From an uncultured Acidobacteriaceae bacterium (GTDB lineage Bacteria > Acidobacteriota > Terriglobia > Terriglobales > Acidobacteriaceae): DNA of 64,000 bases. The position numbers were made by a program, and so were the translations under genes. Location of the stretch: the NCBI GenBank assembly GCA_903911925.1, contig CAIWFH010000042.1:1-64000 (forward strand), read 5' to 3'. The notes under the pieces are model-generated. The model was not told the DNA's origin. It was given only the letters and a program-made list of their open reading frames with translations, and made no database searches. Every line of letters begins with the position of its first letter. The first letter of the stretch is position 1. Shown piece after piece: positions 8,822-18,071 of this stretch.

Positions 8822-11515
8822 ATGCGAGACCACTTGGCAACACTGATTGACGACTTCCGCCGTTACGATCGCGAGGTTGCAGTGGTACGGTACCAGGGCA
8901 ATCGCAGGAATGTAACGACCTATGGAGAGGTGGCTCGTCTGGCTGGCCGCTTTGCCACGCTGCTGGCCAGAATGAGAATTCAGCCCGGCGACCGGGTGGT
9001 GATTTGGGCAGAGAACAGCGCCGAGTGGATGGCTGCGTTTTACGGCTGTGTGCTACGGGGTGTCTTGGCAGTTCCACTGGACGCGTATGGAACGGGAGAA
9101 TTTGCCGGCAGGGTTTGCGCGGATGTAAAGCCGAAACTGGTGGTTGGCGACGGCCTGCTACTGCACCAACTTCCCGCTGAGTGGCCTCGACTCGAGTTTG
9201 CAGACTGGCCCGGCGCGGTTCCGATGGAAGAGGCAAGCGCCATCGCGGGTCTTTCGCTCGAAACTCCGCTGGAAATCCTGTTTACCTCCGGCACCACCGG
9301 CGATCCCAAGGGAGTAGTGCTGACCCACGGCAACGTGCTGGCCAGCGTGGCGCCCATTGAGGCGGGCATGCAGCCTTATCTGCGCTACGAGCGGCCGGTT
9401 CATCCGCTGCGCATCCTGCATACTCTGCCGTTAAGCCATGTCTTCGGGCAAACGATGGGCTTGTGGGTTCCTCCCATGCTGCGAGCCGAGGTTCACTTTG
9501 AGAGCCGGCTGGTGGCGCAGAGGCTGATTGAGACCATCCGGAATGAGCGGATCTCGGTGCTTGCGGCGGTGCCCAGGGTGTTCACGCTCATGAAGAATCA
9601 CCTGGAGGCCGGCGAGCCCGGACTTGCAGAGAAGATTGCCGCGTCAGAGGGAGTTGCCGCCTGGAGGCGATGGTGGAGGTTCCGCAAGATTCACCGCGCA
9701 TTTGGGCTGAAGTTCTGGTCGCTGATCTCGGGCGGCGGAGCGCTGGCCGGCCACGTTGAGCGGTTCTGGACCGCGCTCGGCTTTGTGGTGGTGCAGGGCT
9801 ACGGCATGACGGAGACTACCGCTTTGATTACCCTGAATCACCCTTTCCATGTTTCCGAGGGAAGCATAGGCAAGCCGCTGCCGGGGCGCGAGGTAAAACT
9901 GGGCCCGGACGGCGAGGTGCTGGTGCGGGGACCAATGATCTCCAGCGCCACTTGGAGCGAGGGCGCCTTGAAGCAGCGCACCGGCGAGTGGCTGGCCACC
10001 GGGGACCTGGCGGAAACGGAGCCGGGGGGCGACCTGCGTTTTCTGGGCCGCAAAAGCGAAGTGATTGTGACGGCGGCCGGCGTAAACCTGCATCCGGAAG
10101 ACATGGAATCGGCCATCGAACAGCAGCGCGGCGTGGCGGCTTGCGTGGTGGTGGGAATGGAAACGGCTGCGGGCATGGAAGCGTGCGCGGTTTTGGCCAT
10201 CCGCGGCCCTCAGGAAGCTGCCGCGGCGGCCATTGAACACGCCAATGCGCGACTGGCGGATTTCCAGAAAGTGCGGCGCTGGGTGTTGTGGCCCGAGCCG
10301 GACATGCCACGCACACCTACCGGCAAGGTGAGACGCAAGGCGGTTGCAGCGTGGCTTGAAGGCATTCAGGCGGCAGCTGCAAAACCGTGGACTCGCGGCA
10401 CGGATAGCGCCGGAAATGGCTCCTTCGGGGCTCGATCAGACTGGCTGCTGGCCCTGATCGAACAGATCACCGGCGAGGGCCCCCCGGGAGTTGGGGATGA
10501 ACTGCGACTGGAAGAGGATTTGCATTTGGACAGCCTGGGGCGGGTGCAGGTGGCCGCAGCCCTTGAGGAGCGGCTGGGATCGACCGCGGGGAGCGCGCTG
10601 CTTGACGATATTGAAACCCTGGGCCAGCTGCGCGAACTGGCGGCAGGGGAGCGGAAGCGGGAACGGGCGTCCCGGCGTCCCGCACGATTTGTACCTGGCA
10701 ATGGAACCGTCCGGGATATCCATGGGGCAACGTCCCCAAACGGCAGCGGCACGGCGGAGTTTCAAGTGACTGGGCCGGGCCTGCCCGTTGCTGAGTCTGA
10801 GGCGCACATTGGCGCAGGGCGGCAACCCTATCCCTTGTGGCCGTGGAGCATGCCCTTTCGATGGCTGCGGTCAGCGTTTGTTGAGGCGGTCATGCGGCCG
10901 CTGGTGTGGCTGCTGGCACATCCCCGGGTGGCGGCGGCCGAGTTGCCCCCCGGCGCAGCTCCGATGTTGATTGTCGCCAACCATGTCACGGCATTCGACG
11001 GACCGCTGATTGAATACGCCCTGCCGGGACCGGTTCGGCGAAAAATGGCAGTGGCCATGTCCGCGGAAATGCTCAAGGACTTCCGCCATTTCCGCAATCC
11101 GGAAAACGGATGGTTCTCCTTGTTCGGCCCTTTGGCCTGGCTGCTGCTGACAGCGCTTTTCAACGTGTTTCCACTGGCGCGGCGAAGGGATTTCTTGGCC
11201 AGTTTTGCGCACGCCGGCAAAGCCATGGACCGGGGATTCAATGTGCTGGTATTCCCTGAAGGCACGCGATCGGCTGCCGGCGAACTGGCGCCCTTTCGCG
11301 GCGGAATCGGAGTGCTGGCCAGGCAATCGGGAGCGCCGGTGCTGCCGGTGGCGATTCGCGGGCTGGGCGAACTGAAGACCGGACAGCGCCGGTGGTTCCG
11401 GTCAGGGACCGTTGAGGTGCGGATAGGACATCCGGTACGGTTCGCTCCGGAAGAAACCGAGGCGGGAATTGCATTGCGGCTGCGCGCCGAAGTGGAGAAA
11501 CTGCTGAACGATTAG
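8822..11515 (+). CDS. Three-domain fusion: acyl-AMP ligase, acyl carrier protein, PlsC-type acyltransferase
   Basis: An 897-aa protein that probably activates a fatty acid with ATP, loads it on its own carrier domain and transfers it to a (lyso)phospholipid or other acceptor. Order: AMP-binding domain with TSGTTGDPKG (~154-163), GYGMTE, TGDL, and PTGKVRRK at its end; a carrier domain with the phosphopantetheine serine in LDSLGR (~569); a 1-acylglycerol-3-phosphate acyltransferase domain with NHVTAFD (~719) and FPEGTR. E. coli Aas has the acyltransferase first and no integrated carrier, so this is a rearranged analogue. AcpS, needed to activate the carrier, is encoded at 54.0 kb. It stands alone on the + strand. 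Confidence 0.88.
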   Translation: MRDHLATLIDDFRRYDREVAVVRYQGNRRNVTTYGEVARLAGRFATLLARMRIQPGDRVVIWAENSAEWMAAFYGCVLRGVLAVPLDAYGTGEFAGRVCADVKPKLVVGDGLLLHQLPAEWPRLEFADWPGAVPMEEASAIAGLSLETPLEILFTSGTTGDPKGVVLTHGNVLASVAPIEAGMQPYLRYERPVHPLRILHTLPLSHVFGQTMGLWVPPMLRAEVHFESRLVAQRLIETIRNERISVLAAVPRVFTLMKNHLEAGEPGLAEKIAASEGVAAWRRWWRFRKIHRAFGLKFWSLISGGGALAGHVERFWTALGFVVVQGYGMTETTALITLNHPFHVSEGSIGKPLPGREVKLGPDGEVLVRGPMISSATWSEGALKQRTGEWLATGDLAETEPGGDLRFLGRKSEVIVTAAGVNLHPEDMESAIEQQRGVAACVVVGMETAAGMEACAVLAIRGPQEAAAAAIEHANARLADFQKVRRWVLWPEPDMPRTPTGKVRRKAVAAWLEGIQAAAAKPWTRGTDSAGNGSFGARSDWLLALIEQITGEGPPGVGDELRLEEDLHLDSLGRVQVAAALEERLGSTAGSALLDDIETLGQLRELAAGERKRERASRRPARFVPGNGTVRDIHGATSPNGSGTAEFQVTGPGLPVAESEAHIGAGRQPYPLWPWSMPFRWLRSAFVEAVMRPLVWLLAHPRVAAAELPPGAAPMLIVANHVTAFDGPLIEYALPGPVRRKMAVAMSAEMLKDFRHFRNPENGWFSLFGPLAWLLLTALFNVFPLARRRDFLASFAHAGKAMDRGFNVLVFPEGTRSAAGELAPFRGGIGVLARQSGAPVLPVAIRGLGELKTGQRRWFRSGTVEVRIGHPVRFAPEETEAGIALRLRAEVEKLLND

Positions 11516-11613
11516 CGTCAGTGGCCTATCCCAAAAGCCAGGCTGTCATCCTTGGAGGGCCGAGGTCCGCAGCCACGGAGCAAAGACCCGCGTTTGGAAA
11601 AGCCGGCGCGGCG

Positions 11614-12249
11614 CTATTGCGCTTTCTTGACAAAGGCATCGGCGGGAATCAGCCTCTCTGCCGGCTCGCCTTCCAACGCCACAAGACTATGATCGAAGAC
11701 CTGCATTCCAGCTTCATCGGCCTCCATGGCCATGAAGCACACACCACCCTTTTTCAAGATGCTGCACACGATCTCGATGACATACGCCGCCTCAGGATTT
11801 TTCTTGGGCACGCTTTTCACCCGCTCCGCCCACATGGTGTGCGTGCCGATCGGGTACGAGGCATACACCGGGCTCTCCATATCGAAGGTCTGCTTCAACC
11901 CTTCCGAAGCTCCGGAAGCGAAGCCAGGCAAGTCCTTCGCAGTCAGCGTCTGGCCAAAGCAGTCGTCGGGCAACGCTTCGGCCATAATCACAGACGCCGG
12001 CAACCCGTGGTGCGCCGTCAGCGCCACCTGAACGCACGCAGCGCCCTTCTTCTCAACCCCGCCCGGGGCGTCCTTCCCTGCCTGGCCGTGCGCCTGCGGC
12101 TGCGCCGGATTCGCGTTCGTCACCTCCCAGTCGGCTGGAAGTGTATATGTGAATCCGATGTCGCTCGAGAGAGCCTGCAACGCCGGGGCCTGCGCGGCTA
12201 GAGGTATCGCCATCCATACAATCGATCCAATAAAAATGCTGGTTTTCAT
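11614..12249 (-). CDS. Secreted protein of unknown function
   Basis: A 211-aa protein with a clear signal peptide (MKTSIFIGSIVWMAIPLAAQA). The frame is open far upstream, but ATG 12249 follows CAGGAAACC and starts the signal sequence, so the longer frame is rejected. No domain recognised; an AxxYVIEIVC segment and several cysteines are visible. It lies 80 nt behind cheR in the same direction and may be read through from the che operon, but nothing in the protein suggests a chemotaxis role. Confidence 0.75.
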   Translation of the reverse strand: MKTSIFIGSIVWMAIPLAAQAPALQALSSDIGFTYTLPADWEVTNANPAQPQAHGQAGKDAPGGVEKKGAACVQVALTAHHGLPASVIMAEALPDDCFGQTLTAKDLPGFASGASEGLKQTFDMESPVYASYPIGTHTMWAERVKSVPKKNPEAAYVIEIVCSILKKGGVCFMAMEADEAGMQVFDHSLVALEGEPAERLIPADAFVKKAQ

Positions 12250-12329
12250 AAGGTTTCCTGGGAAGTCCCAGCATACTACTCCTGAGCCAAAAAAGCCCCT
12301 GAAGGGTGTAGGCACCTCCGACACAGGCT

Positions 12330-13169
12330 CTAACTCGGCTTGCGCGGCCTGAAGTGGCAGGTGCCGCCGGCGAGAATGGGGGTCCAGATGGAGGGATCGG
12401 CTGGCTGCTCGCAGGAGCCGAGGAAGAGTACGCCGTCGGGCGCCAGCAGGCGGTGGATGCCGGCCAGCAGCGTCTTGCGTGTCTCCTGCGAAAAATAGAG
12501 CATCACGTTGCGCAGGAAGATCACATCGAATCGGTCGTCGGCGCGGCTGAAGGGCAAGGCCGACTGGCACAGGTTGGCTTGGCGGAAGTTGCACATCTTG
12601 CGGATTTCAGGCTTTACTTCCCAGTCCTCGCCAACGCGGTCGAAGTAGCGAACGATGAAGCGGGCGGGCAGGCCGCGATTCATCTCGATACGGTGAAAGC
12701 AGCCGCCGAGAGCGCGCTGCACCACTTCTGCGCTTATGTCGGTGCCCTCAATGCGGATGTTCCACGAGGACAACATGGGGAAATGCTCGGCCATCAGCAT
12801 GGCCAGGCTGTAGGCCTCCTGCCCGGTGGAGCAGGCAGCGCTCCAGAAGCGCAATCCGCGGCTGACGTGGCGCGACGCAATCAGCCGGGGCAGCAGGTCG
12901 GTGCGCAGCAGTTCAAAGGGGCGGCCATCGCGGAAGAAGCTGGTCTCGTTGATGGTCATTGCTTCGGCGATGGAGCGTTCGAGAGTTGGATCCTTTCTTG
13001 TTTTCAGGTGCCGCACCAGTTCTTCAAGGCGCGTCATGCCCTGGTTGCGCAGTAGCCTGGTGAGGCGGGTTTCGAACAGGTAGTCGCGCGACGGGTCAAG
13101 CACGTTTTGCGAGAGGGAAAACACCAGTTGGCGAAGGTAATCAAAGTCGCTATTTGAAGATGTCTGCAT
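12330..13169 (-). CDS. cheR: Chemoreceptor glutamate methyltransferase CheR
   Basis: SAM-dependent methyltransferase that methylates glutamates of chemoreceptors, 279 aa. An N-terminal helical domain with NETSFFRD is followed by the Rossmann SAM-binding motif FWSAACSTGQEAYSLAM and FLRNVMLYF. ATG 13169 is chosen because the long frame upstream only shadows cheB. It follows cheB by 2 nt and is the last che gene of the operon. Confidence 0.93.
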   Translation of the reverse strand: MQTSSNSDFDYLRQLVFSLSQNVLDPSRDYLFETRLTRLLRNQGMTRLEELVRHLKTRKDPTLERSIAEAMTINETSFFRDGRPFELLRTDLLPRLIASRHVSRGLRFWSAACSTGQEAYSLAMLMAEHFPMLSSWNIRIEGTDISAEVVQRALGGCFHRIEMNRGLPARFIVRYFDRVGEDWEVKPEIRKMCNFRQANLCQSALPFSRADDRFDVIFLRNVMLYFSQETRKTLLAGIHRLLAPDGVLFLGSCEQPADPSIWTPILAGGTCHFRPRKPS

Positions 13170-13171
13170 GA

Positions 13172-14317
13172 CTAACCCACCGATTCCCGAAGCGCGCGGG
13201 CTTCGCCACAAGTCTGGCCTGCGATGCGGAGGATCTCTGGCGCGATTGCACCGAGGGGGAGCACCTTGTGCGCGAGGCCGGCGCTGGCGACAGCGCCGGG
13301 CATGCCCCAGACTGCACTGGATGCCTGGTCCTGGGCCAGCACGCTTCCCCCCTGGCTGCGAATGATGCGGCACCCGGCCGCGCCGTCGGAGCCCATGCCG
13401 GTGAGCACCACGGCCAATACTCCGGCGCCGTACACCGAGGCCGCGGAGCGGAAAAGCACGTCCACCGCGGGGCGGCAATGATTCTCAAGCGCGCCTTGAC
13501 TGAGATGAAGTGTGGGCGGCGAACCCGGGTGCGTCGCGGCCATTACTTCAAGATGCCAATTGCCGCGCGCAATGTGGATGGTTCCGGGACGAACCGGGCC
13601 TCCCTGCTCGGCCTCGCGTACGGCCAACGGGCAGCGTCCATTGAGGCGGTCGGCAAACAGCCTTGTAAACAGTTCCGGCATGTGCTGCACAATCAGGACA
13701 GGCAACCGAAAGCCGGCAGGCAGCAAGGGCAGCAATTGATCCAGGGCCGCGGGCCCCCCGGTGGAAACGCCTATGACCAGGACGGCGGGGTTCGCCGAGA
13801 TCGGCTGAGGCTTGAAAGGCGGAGCCGAGGGCTGAATGAGCGGCGAACGAACGAATGGCACGCGCGCAGAGACAGCGGGAGGGAATGGGGACGAAGACGG
13901 GAGGCAAACGAGGGCATGAATCTTCGGAATCAGGTCCTGGGAGAGCGCCTGCGTGGCAGCCTCCCGGCCCGGCTGCCCGGCGGGCTTCGCCACATAGTCC
14001 GAGGCGCCGCAGGCCAGGGCTTCAATCGTCACCTGTGCGCCGCGCCGGGTGAGCGAACTGCACATGATCACCGGCATTTTGTGTCCTCGCGCGCGCAATT
14101 GCCTTAGAGTGACAAGTCCGTCCATCACCGGCATCTCCACATCGAGCAAGACCAGTTCGGGGCGCAGGGTGTCGAGTAGGTTCAGTGCCGATGCGCCGTC
14201 GGCTGCGGTTCCGGCCACTTCAAGTGCGGCATCGGCGCTGACAACGGCCCGCAGCAAGCTCCGCATCACGGCCGAGTCGTCCACGATGAGAATTCGAGTA
14301 CGGCGACCGGCCGCCAC
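13172..14317 (-). CDS. cheB: Chemotaxis response regulator methylesterase CheB
   Basis: Receptor demethylase/deamidase controlled by phosphorylation, 381 aa. The receiver domain (ILIVDDSAVMR, phospho-Asp in LLDVEMPVMDG) is followed by the methylesterase domain with serine in GVSTGG, histidine in VQHMP and aspartate in TGMGSDGA, so the catalytic triad is complete. It lies 3 nt behind cheY and 2 nt before cheR. Confidence 0.95.
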   Translation of the reverse strand: MAAGRRTRILIVDDSAVMRSLLRAVVSADAALEVAGTAADGASALNLLDTLRPELVLLDVEMPVMDGLVTLRQLRARGHKMPVIMCSSLTRRGAQVTIEALACGASDYVAKPAGQPGREAATQALSQDLIPKIHALVCLPSSSPFPPAVSARVPFVRSPLIQPSAPPFKPQPISANPAVLVIGVSTGGPAALDQLLPLLPAGFRLPVLIVQHMPELFTRLFADRLNGRCPLAVREAEQGGPVRPGTIHIARGNWHLEVMAATHPGSPPTLHLSQGALENHCRPAVDVLFRSAASVYGAGVLAVVLTGMGSDGAAGCRIIRSQGGSVLAQDQASSAVWGMPGAVASAGLAHKVLPLGAIAPEILRIAGQTCGEARALRESVG

Positions 14318-14320
14318 GGT

Positions 14321-14689
14321 TCAGTCCTCCACCAGGCCCAGCATGGCCAGCTTTTCAGTGAGAGCCTCGTTGTCAAAGGGCTTCATCAGGTACTCGTCGG
14401 CGCCGGCATCCAGGGCGCGGACGATGAAGTCGCTTTCCGCCTCGGTGGTCACCATCATCACTTTCATGCCGCTGAAACCATCGGCGCGCAGTTGCCTGAG
14501 CATTTCAAGTCCGTTCATCACCGGCATGTTCCAATCCACCAGCGCAAAGTCAAAAGGCTCGCCGGCAGCAAGGTGGTCGAGGCCTGCCCGGCCATCGGCC
14601 GCTTCCTCGCACTCGATTCCCTTCACTTCGAGCAGGCCCCGCAGGTAGCCCCTGACGAAACGGGAGTCATCGACGATCAGTGCACGCAT
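14321..14689 (-). CDS. cheY: CheY-like single-domain response regulator
   Basis: A 122-aa stand-alone receiver: MRALIVDDS with the acidic pair, phospho-acceptor Asp in LVDWNMPVMNG, switch Thr in MVTTEAE and Lys in LMKPFD. The start is ATG 14689; the upstream extension is a cheW shadow. It is placed between cheW and cheB, so it is the likely output regulator of the CheA encoded upstream. Confidence 0.93.
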   Translation of the reverse strand: MRALIVDDSRFVRGYLRGLLEVKGIECEEAADGRAGLDHLAAGEPFDFALVDWNMPVMNGLEMLRQLRADGFSGMKVMMVTTEAESDFIVRALDAGADEYLMKPFDNEALTEKLAMLGLVED

Positions 14690-14729
14690 CACAAGCCTCC
14701 TGACTGGATTGAAACTGGCCCGATGTGGC

Positions 14730-15215
14730 CTATGTCGCCTTAGCCTCTGCCAGATGCATGGGGTCAAGCCGCTCGGGATCAAGCATGACCAGCAAACTGT
14801 CTTTGAGTTTGTAGGCGCCGGCAAACAAGGCTCTGCGACGCTCGTCCAGGATGCTGGGGTTGGCTTCATAATCGGCCGAAGAAACGGTGAGCACTTCGCC
14901 GACCGAGTCAACCAGCAAGCCAAAACATCCGCCGGAACTCTCCAGAACCAGGATGTCCTGCGGTCCGTCTTGGGGCGGCAACCCAAGCAACTGGCGCAAA
15001 CTCACTGTGGTGAGCACGTCGCCTCGGTAGTGAACCAGCCCGCCTACAAAGGCAGGCGCAAGCGGTACGGGCTGGGGACGGGTCGAGCCCACAATCTCAA
15101 GAATGTGGGTGATGGGCACGCCAAACAGTGACTGGCCGAGGCGCACAGAACACATTTCCACCAGGGCCGCCGCGGCCTTGTCTTTCGGAGGGAATTGCGC
15201 TTTGGGGCTGTTCAT
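14730..15215 (-). CDS. cheW: CheW-like coupling protein
   Basis: A 161-aa CheW-domain protein linking receptors to CheA. It shows FGVPITHILEIVG and GLVHYRGDVLTTVSLRQLLGL, typical of the SH3-like fold. ATG 15215 overlaps the cheA stop as ATGA, which decides it over the upstream GTG. Co-transcribed with cheA. Confidence 0.93.
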   Translation of the reverse strand: MNSPKAQFPPKDKAAAALVEMCSVRLGQSLFGVPITHILEIVGSTRPQPVPLAPAFVGGLVHYRGDVLTTVSLRQLLGLPPQDGPQDILVLESSGGCFGLLVDSVGEVLTVSSADYEANPSILDERRRALFAGAYKLKDSLLVMLDPERLDPMHLAEAKAT

Positions 15216-17437
15216 GCGACTGTCTCCGGAATTTGCTCCCATTGGCCGGGAACGTTCTCTGCCACCGGCAGCGGGGGTATGGCGCCCATGTCAACAATGC
15301 CGGTAACCCGCTCTTTGAGCAGCGTCACCCCATCGGCGGGCAGGTTGGTTCCGGCTTCAAAAAGTTCGCCGCCGCCGGCTACGTCCAATACCTGCGAAAC
15401 GGCTATGCCCACATGCCTGCCGCCTTCGCGACAGACCACCACAACGATCCTGGCCTCGGGATTGTCCTGTGCCGCGGCCAGTACGCCGCCCGAGTCTTCA
15501 ACCGGCAACAGCTGCCCTTCAAAGTTGAGCACCGGGCGATAGCCGATGTACTCGATCCGCGAAACCGGAACCTGCTCGATGCGGAGTACGCTTGCCAGAG
15601 GCACCGCGGCCCTTCGCCCCGCAGCTTCAACCAGCAGGTAGTCCATACTTTTGCCCTCATCGGCGTCGGATTCGCTTTCAGAGGCGCCGGACGCCTCTTC
15701 CTCGGCCCGAAGGTTCACGCCGGCCTTGAGAGCAATAGCGCCGGGATCGAGAATCAACGCCAGATCGGCATTGCCCAGCACGGTTGCGCCAGAGTAAAGG
15801 CCGATAGTCTTGAGCACTGCCGACAGCGGTTTGACCACGATTTCTTCCGGATCGGCCAGCCCATCGACCACCAGGCCAAAGCGGCGTCCGTCCGCATCGA
15901 GAACGGCGATAAAGTTGTCGCGTTCGTTGGTCAGCTTGTGCTGCCCGCCGGGCATCAGCAGCTTCTCAAGAAAAACCAGCGGCAGCAGCTTGCCGCGCAG
16001 CCGGTAGAGCGGAGCGTCTTCAATCCACTCAATGGACGCGGCTGCCTTCTCGGGAGGAATATGCACCAGCTCGGAAAGCGCACCCTGCGGCAGCGCAAAG
16101 CTCTGGTTGACGCTGCGAACGATGAGCGCAGGGATAATGGCCAGTGTAAGCGGAATGCGCAACCTAAGGGTGGTGCCCTTGCCGGTGCGCGAATCGATCT
16201 CGACCTTTCCGCCGATCTTTTCCACGTTGGTCCGCACCACGTCCATGCCCACGCCGCGGCCGCTCACGCTGGTGACGGCCGCGGCAGTGGAAAAGCCGGG
16301 CAGAAAGATCAGTTGCAGCAACTCCCGCTCGGCAAGCTGCGCGGCACGCTCGGGGGCGATGAGGCCGCGATCGATCGCCTTCTGCCGGACTTTCTCAACC
16401 GCAATACCGGCACCGTCGTCTGAGACCTCGATGATGACGTGGCTGCCTTCCTGGGCAGCGCGCAGTTTGAGCGTTCCTTCCGGGTCTTTGCCCGCGGCCT
16501 CGCGCACCTCGGGCGGCTCGATGCCGTGGTCGAGCGAATTGCGCACCGCGTGGGTAAGCGGGTCCTTGATGGCCTCAAGAAGGCTCTTGTCCAGTTCGGT
16601 ATCCTGGCCCTCGACCTGCAACCGGACGCGCCGGCCGAGCGACTGGGAGAGATCGCGGACGATGCGCGGCATCTTGGAGAAGATGTTCGAGACGGGCTGC
16701 ATGCGGGCCTTCATCACCGACTCGCGCAAGTCCGCGGTGACCATATCGAGGCGGCGGGAAAGCAGGGTCAGGTTGGGATCGGCCGCAGTGGCCTGCAGCA
16801 CCTGGTTGCGCGTGAGCACCAGTTCGCCCACCAGATTCATCATGCGATTGAGGAGCGTGACATCGACACGCAAGGAGCTTTCAGCAGCCGAACCGGCAGC
16901 TGCGCGCGGCTTCACCGGTTCTCCTTCTGCCTGGACGGGCATTTTTTGGGCCGGCGCCGCGGACTGCGGAATTTGCGCGCTCGGGGCAGTTACGGGCGTT
17001 GCGAGTTCAGCAGGCGCGGCATCGGCCTTGACGCGTGCATGCCGCGTGGCCTGCGCATGGGCCGGAGCCTGCAATTCCTCAAGCCAGCCGATGAGCACGC
17101 CGTCCGCGCCTTCGCCTTCGCTGTTGTCGGCTTCAATGGTCTTCAGAATCGAACGCAGCCCGTCAAGCAGTTGCAGCAGGCCGGTAATGATGGGCTGGTT
17201 GGCGGTGAGCTTTCCTTCGCGAAGAAGGCCCAGCAGGTTTTCTCCGGCGTGGGCCAGTTTCTCCAGCCTCTTGAACCCAAGGAATCCCGTGGTTCCCTTG
17301 ATGGTATGCACGGAGCGGAAGATCTCGCCGATCAGGCCTGCATCCTGCGGGCGCTCTTCCAGATCGGTCATGCAGCGCTCCATGCGGTCGAGACCTTCCT
17401 GGCTCTCGATCAGAAATTCCCTTGTCAGTTCATCCAT
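15212..17437 (-). CDS. cheA: Chemotaxis histidine kinase CheA with a second C-terminal CheW domain
   Basis: A kinase of 741 aa (ATG 17437; GTG 17446 adds three residues and is possible). The HPt domain has its phospho-His in RSVHTIKGTTGFLG. An Ala/Pro-rich linker covers ~125-175; no P2 CheY-binding domain is obvious. The dimerisation and ATPase region shows HAVRNSLDHGIE, DDGAGI and GRGVGMDVV. A first CheW-like domain (~430-570) is followed by an acidic linker and a second CheW-like domain (~600-730), which standard CheA lacks. First gene of the che operon. No receptor, flagellar or pilus gene is in the window, so motility control or another output cannot be told apart. Confidence 0.93.
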   Translation of the reverse strand: MDELTREFLIESQEGLDRMERCMTDLEERPQDAGLIGEIFRSVHTIKGTTGFLGFKRLEKLAHAGENLLGLLREGKLTANQPIITGLLQLLDGLRSILKTIEADNSEGEGADGVLIGWLEELQAPAHAQATRHARVKADAAPAELATPVTAPSAQIPQSAAPAQKMPVQAEGEPVKPRAAAGSAAESSLRVDVTLLNRMMNLVGELVLTRNQVLQATAADPNLTLLSRRLDMVTADLRESVMKARMQPVSNIFSKMPRIVRDLSQSLGRRVRLQVEGQDTELDKSLLEAIKDPLTHAVRNSLDHGIEPPEVREAAGKDPEGTLKLRAAQEGSHVIIEVSDDGAGIAVEKVRQKAIDRGLIAPERAAQLAERELLQLIFLPGFSTAAAVTSVSGRGVGMDVVRTNVEKIGGKVEIDSRTGKGTTLRLRIPLTLAIIPALIVRSVNQSFALPQGALSELVHIPPEKAAASIEWIEDAPLYRLRGKLLPLVFLEKLLMPGGQHKLTNERDNFIAVLDADGRRFGLVVDGLADPEEIVVKPLSAVLKTIGLYSGATVLGNADLALILDPGAIALKAGVNLRAEEEASGASESESDADEGKSMDYLLVEAAGRRAAVPLASVLRIEQVPVSRIEYIGYRPVLNFEGQLLPVEDSGGVLAAAQDNPEARIVVVVCREGGRHVGIAVSQVLDVAGGGELFEAGTNLPADGVTLLKERVTGIVDMGAIPPLPVAENVPGQWEQIPETVA

Positions 17438-17531
17438 TGTGTCCACTCATGAGGCTGGCCGGGATGGAGTTCCCCCGGCGCGGCAAGCGTTCAAGTCTCT
17501 TATCGGTGGAATGGGAGGCAACTTGAGAGCC

Positions 17532-17555
17532 AGGGATAGGGGATTAGGGGACAAG
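17532..17555 (+). repeat. GGGATTA-type short tandem repeat
   Basis: AGGGATAGGGGATTAGGGGA: three imperfect 7-8 nt units in the cheA-cdd divergent spacer. Similar in kind to the runs inside lhr (8175) and leuS (58978). Confidence 0.5.
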
Positions 17556-17636
17556 GAGCGCGCGATCCCTGCCTATGCAGATTTGCCTCGAATGCTTTAG
17601 CCTCTAATTTTGTGCTGCAAGGAAGATGGAGTTGCA

Positions 17637-18056
17637 ATGAAGACTGAAACCGAATTGGCCGCGCCGCTGGATGCGCTGTTTGAAGCAGCGCGCAAGGCCG
17701 CCGAGAACTCCTACTCGCCTTACTCGAAATTCAAGGTGGGCGCGGCGCTCTGGCTGACCAACGGCGAAATCGTGACCGGAACCAACGTGGAGAACACCAG
17801 CTTCGGTCTCACGATTTGCGCGGAACGGTCCGCACTGGTGCGAGCCGTTTCCCGATTCGGGCCCGCGATTCGCGTTGAAGCAGTCGCGGTGACCAACTTG
17901 AATGACTCGGCCAGCCCCCCATGCGGCGCTTGCCGGCAGGTGCTGGCCGAGTTCGTTCTGCGTGACGCGAGGGTCGTCTTCCCCGCCGCGGACGGCGTGC
18001 GGGTGATGCCCTTCTCCGAGCTTCTCCCGTTCGGCTTCTTCCTTGAAATCTCGTGA
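17637..18056 (+). CDS. cdd: Cytidine deaminase
   Basis: Converts cytidine/deoxycytidine to uridine/deoxyuridine in the cytosol, 139 aa. Zinc site CAE (with the catalytic Glu) and PCGACRQ are both present, as in tetrameric Cdd. ATG 17637 follows GGAAGATGGAG; the frame opens a little earlier but without an SD. First of the salvage cluster cdd-deoA-nupC. Confidence 0.94.
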   Translation: MKTETELAAPLDALFEAARKAAENSYSPYSKFKVGAALWLTNGEIVTGTNVENTSFGLTICAERSALVRAVSRFGPAIRVEAVAVTNLNDSASPPCGACRQVLAEFVLRDARVVFPAADGVRVMPFSELLPFGFFLEIS

Positions 18057-18071
18057 GTCGCGCGGAGCCCG

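Noticed and set aside
15128..17600. Long + strand frames opposite cheA/cheW
   Set aside because: Mirrors of the che genes, whose domains and ATGA overlap are convincing.
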